6,977 bases of DNA from Methanobacterium sp. (GCA_009712615.1 WASR01000238.1:1-6977); one strand, 5' to 3'; numbered from the stretch's first letter, positions 1 to 6,105 are shown. A program made the numbers and translations. The notes: generated by a model from the sequence alone, not told the origin.

Positions 1-1161
1 GAAGATGTAATTTTCAGGATTTTGACTCAGATCCTGGTGTGTTACTGTATTGTCCAAGTCGAGGTATTCCCTTTCCCATATTTTGTAGTCTGCCATGATC
101 TGTTTTGGATCAAGTTCTGAACTGCACAGCCATTCGTTGTCAACACAACTGTACCTGTCATCACCCACAAGTCCCCATCCCTTTTGAGGTTTGTAAACCA
201 TCACATCCCCTATTTTTGGGTAACCCAAACCCTCAAAGAGGTTCAGGATATATGCTTGTTTTAGGCTTACAACAAGTTCACGACCTGTTTCCTGTGCTGC
301 ACTGTAAAATGTCACAAGCCTGTCAAGATCCCTGACTGGAAAATTTACAACAACCAAATCTTTAGTGTCTTCGAGCTGTTCAATAGCCTTAGATTCAATT
401 TCAAACTCTGATAAACTCTCTGAATCCTTTATTCTGGTACCTTCTGTAATCAACGTTGTTGGTTGGGATTTTTTTGATTCTTTAACAAACTTTTTAGTCA
501 GTTCAGGGTGTCTACCATGGAACCTAAGATCTCCAGTGTAAACAAATGCCTCATCATCGTTTGCTGCTATATATCCTGATGCACCGGGCAGGGAATGGTC
601 AACTGGCGCGGATTTTATGCTGAAATCTCCTATTCTGAATGGTTTGTATGGTTCAACAATTCTAATATCCCTTTCAACAGCTGCATTTAACCGTTTGTAA
701 CCGTTTCCTTTTTTCTTTGGCCCCATATGGAATGTTTTTTTTAGTTTAAGATATTCTGAAAAGGAGGATGTACCTGTTTCTTCAAGGGCCTTGAGTATCA
801 AATAGGATTCTTGACTCAAGAATATAGGTATGTCCTCTCGAAGATGATGAACATATGCCACATGATCAACGTGGGAATGGCTGATTAAAACACCGTCTAC
901 AGAAGGTTCAGGTTCATATTTTATTCCCACATGTTCAAGATAATCTTCACGATAAATTCCCTTGATGTACGGGATAAATTCAAGTTCCACAAAGTCTAAA
1001 ATGCCGTTGGACTTACGTGGCTGTAAAAATTCTGATAGGTATTCGTTGGCCTTGGCAAAACCCATACCAAAATCAAAGAAAAAGGAAGATTCACTGTCTT
1101 TAACCAGTATCTTGTTCCCTCCAATTTCATTTACACCTCCGTAAAAGTCCATGTCTAACAT
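1..1161 (-). CDS. RNase J-like MBL-fold/beta-CASP metallo-hydrolase (C-terminus cut off by window edge)
   Basis: The minus strand is open from an ATG at 1161 to base 1, giving 387 residues without a stop; the C-terminus lies outside the window. Seen: GGVNEIGGN near residues 8-16, the zinc motif HSHVDH at 95-100, a third-motif histidine in VDHSLPGA (H189), and the metal aspartate in TGDLRFHG (D211). TEGTR at 239-243 and the following alpha/beta stretch resemble the start of a beta-CASP domain. Known: beta-CASP MBL proteins of the RNase J/CPSF group are zinc-dependent RNA nucleases acting in the cytoplasm. Inferred: RNA processing or decay. The spacing between the HxHxDH motif and the third histidine is about 25 residues longer than I expect for bacterial RNase J, so it may be a distinct subfamily. 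The late beta-CASP histidine motifs cannot be checked. The start is supported by AAGGAGG (1175-1169) with a 7-base spacer; ATG at 1152 is a weaker alternative. The gene is divergent from the histidine kinase. Confidence 0.9.
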   Translation of the reverse strand, partial: MLDMDFYGGVNEIGGNKILVKDSESSFFFDFGMGFAKANEYLSEFLQPRKSNGILDFVELEFIPYIKGIYREDYLEHVGIKYEPEPSVDGVLISHSHVDHVAYVHHLREDIPIFLSQESYLILKALEETGTSSFSEYLKLKKTFHMGPKKKGNGYKRLNAAVERDIRIVEPYKPFRIGDFSIKSAPVDHSLPGASGYIAANDDEAFVYTGDLRFHGRHPELTKKFVKESKKSQPTTLITEGTRIKDSESLSEFEIESKAIEQLEDTKDLVVVNFPVRDLDRLVTFYSAAQETGRELVVSLKQAYILNLFEGLGYPKIGDVMVYKPQKGWGLVGDDRYSCVDNEWLCSSELDPKQIMADYKIWEREYLDLDNTVTHQDLSQNPENYIF

Positions 1162-1209
1162 TATTTTTCCTCCTTAGAAATTTCCATACACAAATCAAAT
1201 CACAAATAA

Positions 1210-1242
1210 TGTATATATCTATCATATACAGGTATATAATAT
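1210..1242 (-). promoter_or_regulatory. Promoter of the MBL gene with overlapping inverted repeat
   Basis: Two TATA-like boxes lie on the minus strand, ATTATATACC at about 1240-1231 and AGATATATAC at 1220-1211. Transcription starting about 25 bases downstream of either would give a leader of roughly 30-50 bases carrying the AAGGAGG site. A perfect 7-bp inverted repeat, TGTATAT-N7-ATATACA (1210-1216 and 1224-1230), overlaps the boxes. The GTATAT half repeats at 1232-1237, 21 bases (two helical turns) from the first. A repressor or activator site is possible, but AT-rich promoters produce such repeats by chance. Confidence 0.5.
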
Positions 1243-1308
1243 TTGTTTAATTTTGCTCAGATCAGCGAATCTGACAAATATTTTTTTTACTCAAAGATTC
1301 ACAAAAAC

Positions 1309-1320
1309 GACCTAAAGGTC
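1309..1320. repeat. Short inverted repeat GACCT-N2-AGGTC
   Basis: A perfect 5-bp inverted repeat with a 2-base spacer sits in the middle of the divergent intergenic region, about 70 bases upstream of the kinase TATA box. Its size and position suit a dimeric regulator's operator. No matching second copy was noticed in the window, so function is unproven. Confidence 0.35.
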
Positions 1321-1333
1321 CTAAAACGTGGCC

Positions 1334-1376
1334 TATCCCTGAAAAATATCGAAATGGTGTTTCAGGTTTTTGGATA
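1334..1376. repeat. Nested inverted repeat between divergent promoters
   Basis: CCTGAAA (1338-1344) is complementary to TTTCAGG (1360-1366) across a 15-base spacer, followed by TTTTTGG. An outer pair, TATCC (1334-1338) and GGATA (1372-1376), can continue the fold with a bulge, sharing one base with the inner arm. Read on the plus strand this resembles a weak stem plus U-run, but there is no upstream plus-strand gene to terminate. A binding site or chance structure is equally likely. Confidence 0.35.
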
Positions 1377-1389
1377 TACATTCATATTA

Positions 1390-1396
1390 TTTATAT
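1390..1396 (+). promoter_or_regulatory. TATA box candidate for the histidine kinase
   Basis: TTTATAT matches the archaeal TATA consensus well. Transcription would begin near 1418-1422, leaving a leader of about 110 bases before the kinase ATG at 1532. A second AT-rich candidate, CTATATTAAATA (1406-1417), follows. The 8-base sequence TGGCCTAT occurs on both sides of the box, at 1329-1336 and 1402-1409, 73 bases apart. A much weaker box, TTTAAAATT (about 1506-1514), lies where a nearly leaderless transcript would need it. Confidence 0.45.
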
Positions 1397-1441
1397 GGGA
1401 ATGGCCTATATTAAATAAATAATTGGTAGGTGGTAAATTTG

Positions 1442-1462
1442 TTTAGAAGAAGCTGTTCTAAA
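1442..1462 (+). other. Hairpin in the predicted kinase leader
   Basis: TTTAGAA (1442-1448) and TTCTAAA (1456-1462) form a perfect 7-bp stem with a 7-base loop. It lies inside the predicted leader RNA, just after an SD-like AGGTGGT (1428-1434). That SD-like site is not positioned for the kinase start 98 bases further on. The hairpin could modulate the leader or be incidental; the stem is weak because it is AT-rich. Confidence 0.3.
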
Positions 1463-1531
1463 TTATTTTGAAACCGGTTCTTACTAATTTGATGCCACTG
1501 ATGAATTTAAAATTAATTTTTGGCATAGAAT

Positions 1532-3172
1532 ATGGTTACCAAAACTAAAACAGTTCAATTTAAAGAAATAGCCACATATCTATCTGTTATTGTGGTACTT
1601 CTGGGGGTTCTATTTTTAGTAGGATGGATATTCAATATCCAACTATTTTTGAGTCCTGGTTCTGATTTTTCCACCATAAAATCAAATGTTGCAGTTGCGT
1701 TTGTTTTAATTGGTTTAGCTATATTCCTCATCCAAACTAAAGGATCCATTCCAAAATACAGGTTAATCGGAAAAATTCTGGCTTTTATAGCGTTTTTAAT
1801 TGGTATATTAACTGTATCGGAGTATTTATTTGGTTTAAATCTAGGAATCGATCAACTCTTTTTCAAAGAAGTTGCAGGGGTTCTTAACACTTCATCACCC
1901 AACAGAATGGCTTTCAATGCATCAATTAACCTGATATTGGCGGGGTTAGCAGTTCTGGTCATGGATATTAAGATTGATCATTTCCAGGGATTATCACAGG
2001 TACTTGCATTTTTAGGGGGTTTAGTTTCCATCCTGGCATTACTAGGGTACTCATTCAACGCTTCAATACTCTACCACCTCCCACAGTTTACAGGAATTGC
2101 AATTTACGCAACCGTAACATTCATACTAATATTTTCAGCCATACTCTTAGCTAATCCAGACAGGGGATTCATGAAACTGTTGGTCAGTGATACGATTGGA
2201 GGATACTTCGCAAGAAGGGTTCTGCCCTTGATAATTATTGTACCGTGGGTACTTGGATTTTTAACAAAATTAGGAATAAATTATGGGCTTTATGATTATT
2301 CATATGGCTATGCTCTCCTGATATTTTTCATAATTCTTTTTTTATCGGTCATATTAGGAATAACAAGTTATTCTATAAGAAATATTGAGAAAGAGAGAAA
2401 TAAGGTCAATCATGATTTGAAACAATCAAAAATGGAACTGGAAAAGGCCAAGGAAGAACTCGAAGAAAAGGTTAAAGAAAGAACCATTGCACTTGAAACT
2501 TCCAATAAAGAGCTTGAGCACTTTGCCTATGTTACATCCCACGATCTAAGGGAACCGCTTCGTATGATAACCAGCTTTTTACAGTTATTAGAACGTAAGT
2601 ACGACAGCGATCTCGATGATGATGCCCATGAGTATATAGGATTTGCTGTGGATGGTGCCAAACGCATGGATGAAATGATAAACGATCTTCTGGAATACTC
2701 CAGGGTCACAAGTGAAGAGAGAGTTTTCAAGAATTTAGACACCCAAAAAATACTAGATGAAGCCCTTCTAAATTTAAAGGTAACTGTGGATGAATCAGGG
2801 GCAATAATAACCCATGGAGATTTACCTGTTATCAGGGGAGATGAAAAACTCATGGTGCAACTCATTCAGAACTTGATTGGAAACGCCATAAAATACTGTG
2901 AAGCTGGCAAGATTCCGAAGATCCATGTAGCAGCAAAGAAAGAACATGATCATTACCTGTTTTCAGTTTCAGACAATGGAATTGGCATGGATTCTAAACA
3001 TCTGACTAAAATTTTCACCATATTCCGTAGGTTGCATAGGAATGATGAGTACGATGGAACAGGAATTGGCCTGGCCATAACCCAAAAGATAGTTCAACAA
3101 CACGGTGGAAATATCTGGGCAGAATCCACCCTTGGAGAAGGCAGCACATTTTACTTCACGGTACCAGTGTAG
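1532..3172 (+). CDS. Orphan membrane sensor histidine kinase with 8-helix N-terminal sensor
   Basis: The 546-residue protein has about eight hydrophobic membrane segments (near 15-38, 53-68, 78-97, 128-145, 157-175, 187-207, 230-246, 258-280), a charged coiled coil (283-330), a HisKA domain and a HATPase domain. Seen: phosphoacceptor H337 in SHDLREPLR, N-box NLIGN (447-451), G1 box DNGIG (481-485) and G2 box GTGIGL (509-514). The membrane part contains two similar segments and a RGFMKLL..RRVLPL region. It matches a membrane domain I recognise from many bacterial and archaeal kinases, whose ligand is unknown to me. Known: such kinases autophosphorylate and pass phosphate to a response regulator. 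None is encoded in the window and no receiver, PAS or HAMP domain is fused, so the partner must be elsewhere. An in-frame stop at 1526-1528 makes ATG 1532 the first start; it has no clear SD site. The gene ends with tandem stops TAG TAA. Confidence 0.93.
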   Translation: MVTKTKTVQFKEIATYLSVIVVLLGVLFLVGWIFNIQLFLSPGSDFSTIKSNVAVAFVLIGLAIFLIQTKGSIPKYRLIGKILAFIAFLIGILTVSEYLFGLNLGIDQLFFKEVAGVLNTSSPNRMAFNASINLILAGLAVLVMDIKIDHFQGLSQVLAFLGGLVSILALLGYSFNASILYHLPQFTGIAIYATVTFILIFSAILLANPDRGFMKLLVSDTIGGYFARRVLPLIIIVPWVLGFLTKLGINYGLYDYSYGYALLIFFIILFLSVILGITSYSIRNIEKERNKVNHDLKQSKMELEKAKEELEEKVKERTIALETSNKELEHFAYVTSHDLREPLRMITSFLQLLERKYDSDLDDDAHEYIGFAVDGAKRMDEMINDLLEYSRVTSEERVFKNLDTQKILDEALLNLKVTVDESGAIITHGDLPVIRGDEKLMVQLIQNLIGNAIKYCEAGKIPKIHVAAKKEHDHYLFSVSDNGIGMDSKHLTKIFTIFRRLHRNDEYDGTGIGLAITQKIVQQHGGNIWAESTLGEGSTFYFTVPV

Positions 3173-3248
3173 TAATTATAAGAATATTTTAGTAATTTTG
3201 GAAGATTAAAACTCGGTATTCTGCCTTATTATGATTATGGTGAGTAGA

Positions 3249-3300
3249 TAAAAAATAAATTTTTTTAACACGAATTAATAAATATGGGATTACAGGGGGG
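3249..3300 (+). promoter_or_regulatory. T-tract and AT-rich promoter region before the GyrI-like gene
   Basis: A T7 run at 3260-3266 follows the kinase stop by about 90 bases and may end its transcript in the oligo-U manner known for archaea. The same AT-rich block (AAAATAAAT, 3252-3260) can serve as a TATA box for the next gene, giving a leader of about 25-30 bases. A strong G-rich ribosome site, AGGGGGG (3294-3300), precedes the ATG at 3310 by 9 bases. There is no stable hairpin. The promoter and terminator roles are both tentative. Confidence 0.3.
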
Positions 3301-3309
3301 TATGATGAC

Positions 3310-3933
3310 ATGGCAAAGATAGATCTAAAAAAAGAGAATAAAGAATTGTATTATCCTAAAAAAGGTCAGGTTAATTTTATTGATGTGCCTGAAATGAATT
3401 TCCTGATGTTGGATGGTGAGGGTGATCCCAACACTTCACAGGAGTATCAGGATGCCATGGAAACAATTTTTCCAGTTTCATACAAGGTCAAATTCATGAG
3501 TAAAAAGAAATTAGAAAGGGATTACGTTGTCATGCCCCTTGAAGGTTTATGGTGGGCTGATAACATGGAAGATTTCAGTGTAGATGACAAGGATGGATGG
3601 AAATGGACAGTGATGATTCGTCAACCAGATTTCATTGATATTGAAATGGTTAACACTGTTGTGGATGAAATTTTAATGAAGAAAGAACTCCCTTCCATTT
3701 CCAAGTTAAGGCTTGAAAAATTTAGTGAGGGAAAATCCGCACAGATACTTCATATCGGCCCATTCTCTGAAGAAGGACCTACAGTAGAAAAACTTCATGA
3801 ATATATCGAAGCAAATGGATACAGTTTCGATGGAAGTATTGATGGAACTAAACACCACGAAATATATTTAAGTGACATCAGAAGATCCAAACCAGAAAAC
3901 CTGAAAACAGTGATAAGACAACCTGTAATATAG
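3310..3933 (+). CDS. GyrI-like small-molecule-binding domain protein
   Basis: This 207-residue soluble protein has no signal peptide or membrane segment. It resembles stand-alone proteins with a GyrI-like ligand-binding fold. Seen family-like motifs are MLDGEGDPN (33-41), MPLEGLWW (75-82), the tryptophans W98 and W100, HIGPFSEEGPT (148-158) and HHEIYLSD (182-189), ending in IRQPV. Length fits the stand-alone family. Known: GyrI-like domains bind amphipathic or aromatic small molecules and are often fused to AraC- or MerR-type regulators. Some stand-alone members are reported to hydrolyse reactive cyclopropane-containing compounds. Inferred: binding or detoxification of an unknown small molecule; no DNA-binding domain is present, so it is not itself a regulator. 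ATG 3310 is chosen because AGGGGGG lies 9 bases upstream. ATGs at 3302 and 3305 are in another frame that stops at once. It appears to be a single-gene transcript. Confidence 0.88.
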   Translation: MAKIDLKKENKELYYPKKGQVNFIDVPEMNFLMLDGEGDPNTSQEYQDAMETIFPVSYKVKFMSKKKLERDYVVMPLEGLWWADNMEDFSVDDKDGWKWTVMIRQPDFIDIEMVNTVVDEILMKKELPSISKLRLEKFSEGKSAQILHIGPFSEEGPTVEKLHEYIEANGYSFDGSIDGTKHHEIYLSDIRRSKPENLKTVIRQPVI

Positions 3934-3970
3934 ATCTTCCTATTCTATTCCATTGAACACCAGAAAACAA

Positions 3971-3979
3971 CTATAAATT
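3971..3979 (+). promoter_or_regulatory. TATA box candidate downstream of the GyrI-like gene
   Basis: CTATAAATT is preceded by the purine-rich AGAAAACAA, a plausible BRE-TATA pair. It predicts a start near 3996-4002. The product would be either a leader of about 125 bases for the glycosyltransferase gene or a short RNA of about 60 bases ending at the T8 run at 4053-4060. A second AT-rich candidate nearer the glycosyltransferase is CATAAAAAA (4088-4096), about 30 bases before its ATG. Confidence 0.4.
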
Positions 3980-4016
3980 TTTGATTAAGATGCGAGTGTA
4001 TTTACCCAAGTTGTAA

Positions 4017-4060
4017 TTCAATGAAACTGAACAGTGCAGTTGAACATTAAAATTTTTTTT
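4017..4060 (+). terminator. Hairpin plus T8 tract
   Basis: AACTG (4025-4029) pairs with CAGTT (4037-4041) around a 7-base loop. TTC (4017-4019) can pair with GAA (4042-4044) after a 5-base bulge. A T8 run follows at 4053-4060. The oligo-T run alone is enough for archaeal termination. It may end the GyrI-like transcript or a small RNA started at the TATA box near 3975. Confidence 0.45.
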
Positions 4061-4124
4061 ACAACATCCGCTGTTTTTGGGAATAATCATAAAAAATGTA
4101 TGTCTTTAGGGTCAATATATTAGT

Positions 4125-5738
4125 ATGAAATCTTTTTTAAATGAAAAATTTCATACACACAGTTTCAAGTACAGGGACAGTATATCACTGTTAATAACCT
4201 TTTTTTCATTCTTTTTATTTCTAGCCATATTCATATTCATATCCTCCAATTTCTTGCCCCTAATGAACAATGATTTGTCCCTATTTGAGAAGGTAATTTC
4301 TGCAGTGTTGTTGTTATCATTTTTATACAGTGGACTGCACTGCGTGGGCTACATGGATCACATATTAAAATCTGTTATTCTCTACGATAATGATTTAATC
4401 GAAAATAACGAGGAATATGGGGGTGGAAATGCATTTGTGGCCATAGTAATTCCTACCCTAAATGAAGATCCAGACATGGTAGAAAAGACTGTGATAAATG
4501 CTAAATCTGTGGACTACAAGAACTATGAAATTTTCCTCATAGACAGCTCTACAGACAGGGATATCCGTGATAGAACAGAGGAAATGTCCAGAAAACTTAA
4601 TATAAATTATTTCTACAGGGATACTTTAAGGGGTTACAAGGCTGGTTCCATCAATGATTCTGTAGATGATCTTCATGAGAAATTTGAGTATCTTTTAATT
4701 TTAGACTCTGATCACAGATTAGGAAGATCTGTACTCGGAGAGCTCATCCCGCTTTTGGAGGATGATCATGATCTGACTTTTATACAGACACCACAATACT
4801 TCAGGGCCCGTGAAAATGACAGACTTGGATTGGCATACTCCTTTCAACAGCATATCTTTTATAAACATATTTGCCGAGGATTGTGTGTAAACAAAACCGC
4901 ATATATATGTGGAACCAATGTTATCATACGTTTAAACCATTTAAAAGAAGTTGGGGGTATGGATGAAACTTGTATAACGGAAGACATATCAACATCATTT
5001 AAATTGCACAGTAAAGGCTTTAAATCTCTTTACATTGATAAAGTTTATGCGGAGGGCCTGGCCCCTCCATCACTATCGGCATACTATGGTCAGCAACTCA
5101 GATGGGCTTACGGCACATTTCAAAACACTAAAAGAGTTATAAAAAGGTTTATTAAGAAACCTGGTACTCTTAAATCTTTACAATGGTGGGAGTACATTGT
5201 TTTAAACGGTACTTGGTACTTCATTGGCGTTGCAATATTTGTATGGCTGCTTTATCCTGCAGTTGTCCTCATTTTCAATCTCAAACCTTTGGTATTGGGG
5301 TCATTGAACATTCCTTTTTACATATTTTTAGTAATGATTGTAGCTCAAACACTTGCAAGCTATTTGGAAAGGGGATATCCGCTCAAGAAACTCCTGCTGT
5401 CCCAGGCACTATTTTTCAGTTTGTTCCCTGTTTATACCAAGGCGCTGATATATGGACTGATCAACAAGGAGTTAAAGTTCAATGTAACTCCTAAGGAAGG
5501 TGCTAAAAATCAGGTGCATGGAACTGATTTTATAGAGATTCTGCCCCAAATTGGGTTCATGATCATTCTAGCCATATCCATAATTGTGGGTATTGTTAAA
5601 CTTAGAAATGGTGAAAACACTACAACATATCCTTCAATAATTTTATGGGCAAGTTACAGCCTGTTAATGCTCATGATATTCATATTCTACTTTTATTTAG
5701 AAGATAAAAACATTAATAACATGGATTTAGACATTTAA
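4125..5738 (+). CDS. Cellulose-synthase-like membrane glycosyltransferase, family 2
   Basis: The 537-residue protein has two N-terminal membrane helices (about 20-42 and 55-76), a cytoplasmic GT-A domain (about 100-330) and five C-terminal hydrophobic segments (about 355-385, 393-413, 423-446, 470-492, 503-524). Seen: IPTLNE (109-114), D140, the metal and nucleotide motif DSDH (194-197), QTPQYF (221-226), ITED (284-287, catalytic base region) and QQLRW (323-327). NVTPKEG (453-459) matches the FxVTxKG gating-loop motif of BcsA. Known: this motif set marks processive enzymes that polymerise a nucleotide sugar and move the glycan through the membrane. Inferred: it makes an extracellular polysaccharide; the sugar cannot be told. 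There is no C-terminal PilZ domain and no BcsB-like partner nearby, so cyclic di-GMP control as in bacterial cellulose synthase is not expected. An in-frame TAG upstream makes ATG 4125 the first start; it has no good SD site. Confidence 0.9.
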   Translation: MKSFLNEKFHTHSFKYRDSISLLITFFSFFLFLAIFIFISSNFLPLMNNDLSLFEKVISAVLLLSFLYSGLHCVGYMDHILKSVILYDNDLIENNEEYGGGNAFVAIVIPTLNEDPDMVEKTVINAKSVDYKNYEIFLIDSSTDRDIRDRTEEMSRKLNINYFYRDTLRGYKAGSINDSVDDLHEKFEYLLILDSDHRLGRSVLGELIPLLEDDHDLTFIQTPQYFRARENDRLGLAYSFQQHIFYKHICRGLCVNKTAYICGTNVIIRLNHLKEVGGMDETCITEDISTSFKLHSKGFKSLYIDKVYAEGLAPPSLSAYYGQQLRWAYGTFQNTKRVIKRFIKKPGTLKSLQWWEYIVLNGTWYFIGVAIFVWLLYPAVVLIFNLKPLVLGSLNIPFYIFLVMIVAQTLASYLERGYPLKKLLLSQALFFSLFPVYTKALIYGLINKELKFNVTPKEGAKNQVHGTDFIEILPQIGFMIILAISIIVGIVKLRNGENTTTYPSIILWASYSLLMLMIFIFYFYLEDKNINNMDLDI

Positions 5739-5752
5739 ATTCTCGTTAGTTG

Positions 5753-5793
5753 GTTTTATGTTTGTTTTGATACATCTATTTGGTTATTTTTTT
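5753..5793 (+). terminator. Oligo-T terminator region after the glycosyltransferase
   Basis: Several T-runs follow the stop codon, at 5755-5758, 5761-5768 (one G inside) and a T7 at 5787-5793. No GC-rich hairpin precedes them. This is the usual look of archaeal factor-assisted or intrinsic termination on U-tracts. Confidence 0.5.
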
Positions 5794-5829
5794 ACAGTTC
5801 CATTCTACGTTATTCACGAACTGTGAATA
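5791..5829 (+). other. Two overlapping, mutually exclusive hairpins
   Basis: ACAGTTC (5794-5800) pairs perfectly with GAACTGT (5818-5824). The stem can extend by a G-U pair and two U-A pairs to 5791 and 5827. Alternatively, TATTCAC (5811-5817) pairs perfectly with GTGAATA (5823-5829) around a 5-base loop. The right arms overlap, so both cannot form together. On DNA this could instead be a compound protein-binding site. It lies after the T7 run and about 66 bases before the next TATA box. Confidence 0.4.
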
Positions 5830-5894
5830 TAGGTATTTCAATCGAGAAAATTCATATATTGCATTATGAGAACTATTTTTGACTAAATGTGAAA

Positions 5895-5919
5895 CTTTTT
5901 ATAGTAGTATGTCCACTAC
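5895..5919 (+). promoter_or_regulatory. TATA box with operator-like inverted repeat
   Basis: CTTTTTATAG (5895-5904) is a good archaeal TATA box. Immediately after it comes GTAGT-N6-ACTAC (5904-5908 and 5915-5919), between the TATA box and the predicted start near 5925-5930. That is the position where archaeal repressors usually block polymerase recruitment. The transcript would run into the structured, gene-free stretch up to the phosphoesterase start. Confidence 0.5.
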
Positions 5920-5986
5920 ATTATATGAGAAAGGGAAAATGAAAAAAAATATCTTGGAAAAATAGAATGAAAAAGATTTTCATACC

Positions 5987-6034
5987 AATGGAACATGATT
6001 AATTTCATCATCAGCCTACAAATAATGTTCCATT
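5987..6034 (+). repeat. Perfect 10-bp inverted repeat (hairpin 1)
   Basis: AATGGAACAT (5987-5996) and ATGTTCCATT (6025-6034) are exact reverse complements. After one mismatch (5997/6024), three more base pairs (5998-6000 with 6021-6023) extend the stem, leaving a 20-base loop. Such a match is unlikely by chance in so short a gap. Function is unknown: RNA hairpin, protein site, or trace of a small inverted-repeat element. Confidence 0.55.
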
Positions 6035-6071
6035 CAATGATTCAATCTTTTCAAGAACATCCAGATAGAAT

Positions 6072-6105
6072 GCCTCCAGGACCTCTCACAAACTATCCTG
6101 GAGGC
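6072..6105 (+). repeat. Perfect 10-bp GC-rich inverted repeat (hairpin 2) containing GGAGG
   Basis: GCCTCCAGGA (6072-6081) and TCCTGGAGGC (6096-6105) are exact reverse complements with a 14-base loop. This is the most stable fold in the window and is unusually GC-rich for its surroundings. The right arm contains GGAGG (6100-6104), an SD sequence that would be hidden when the stem forms. It lies too far (46 bases) from ATG 6151 to serve it directly. No T-run follows, so it is not a typical terminator. Confidence 0.6.

Noticed and set aside
105..1144. Plus-strand open frames opposite the MBL gene (105-335 and 962-1144)
   Set aside because: They lie antisense to a continuous, motif-bearing protein and show no recognisable domain or ribosome site.
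1439..1471. TTG-started 10-codon leader peptide in the kinase leader
   Set aside because: A rare start codon and very short length make chance likely; kept only as a comment on the unusual SD-like site.
1472..1479. Palindrome AACCGGTT before the kinase
   Set aside because: An isolated 8-bp palindrome in the leader with no second copy noticed; expected by chance.
1555..2865. Minus-strand open frames at 1555-1749 and 2527-2865
   Set aside because: Both lie inside the histidine kinase gene; their translations are low-complexity serine-rich or featureless and are explained by the kinase codons.
3302..3322. Six-codon frame starting at ATG 3302 before the GyrI-like gene
   Set aside because: Its ATG is one base from the G-run, too close for initiation, and it stops immediately; the G-run is correctly spaced for ATG 3310.
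5183..5494. Plus-strand 103-residue frame overlapping the glycosyltransferase
   Set aside because: It is an alternative frame within a well-supported membrane protein, with no SD site and an unnatural cysteine- and histidine-rich composition.
5987..6105. Insertion sequence, miniature transposon or CRISPR repeats
   Set aside because: The two inverted repeats differ from each other, no target-site duplication was seen around them, and there is no regular repeat-spacer pattern.
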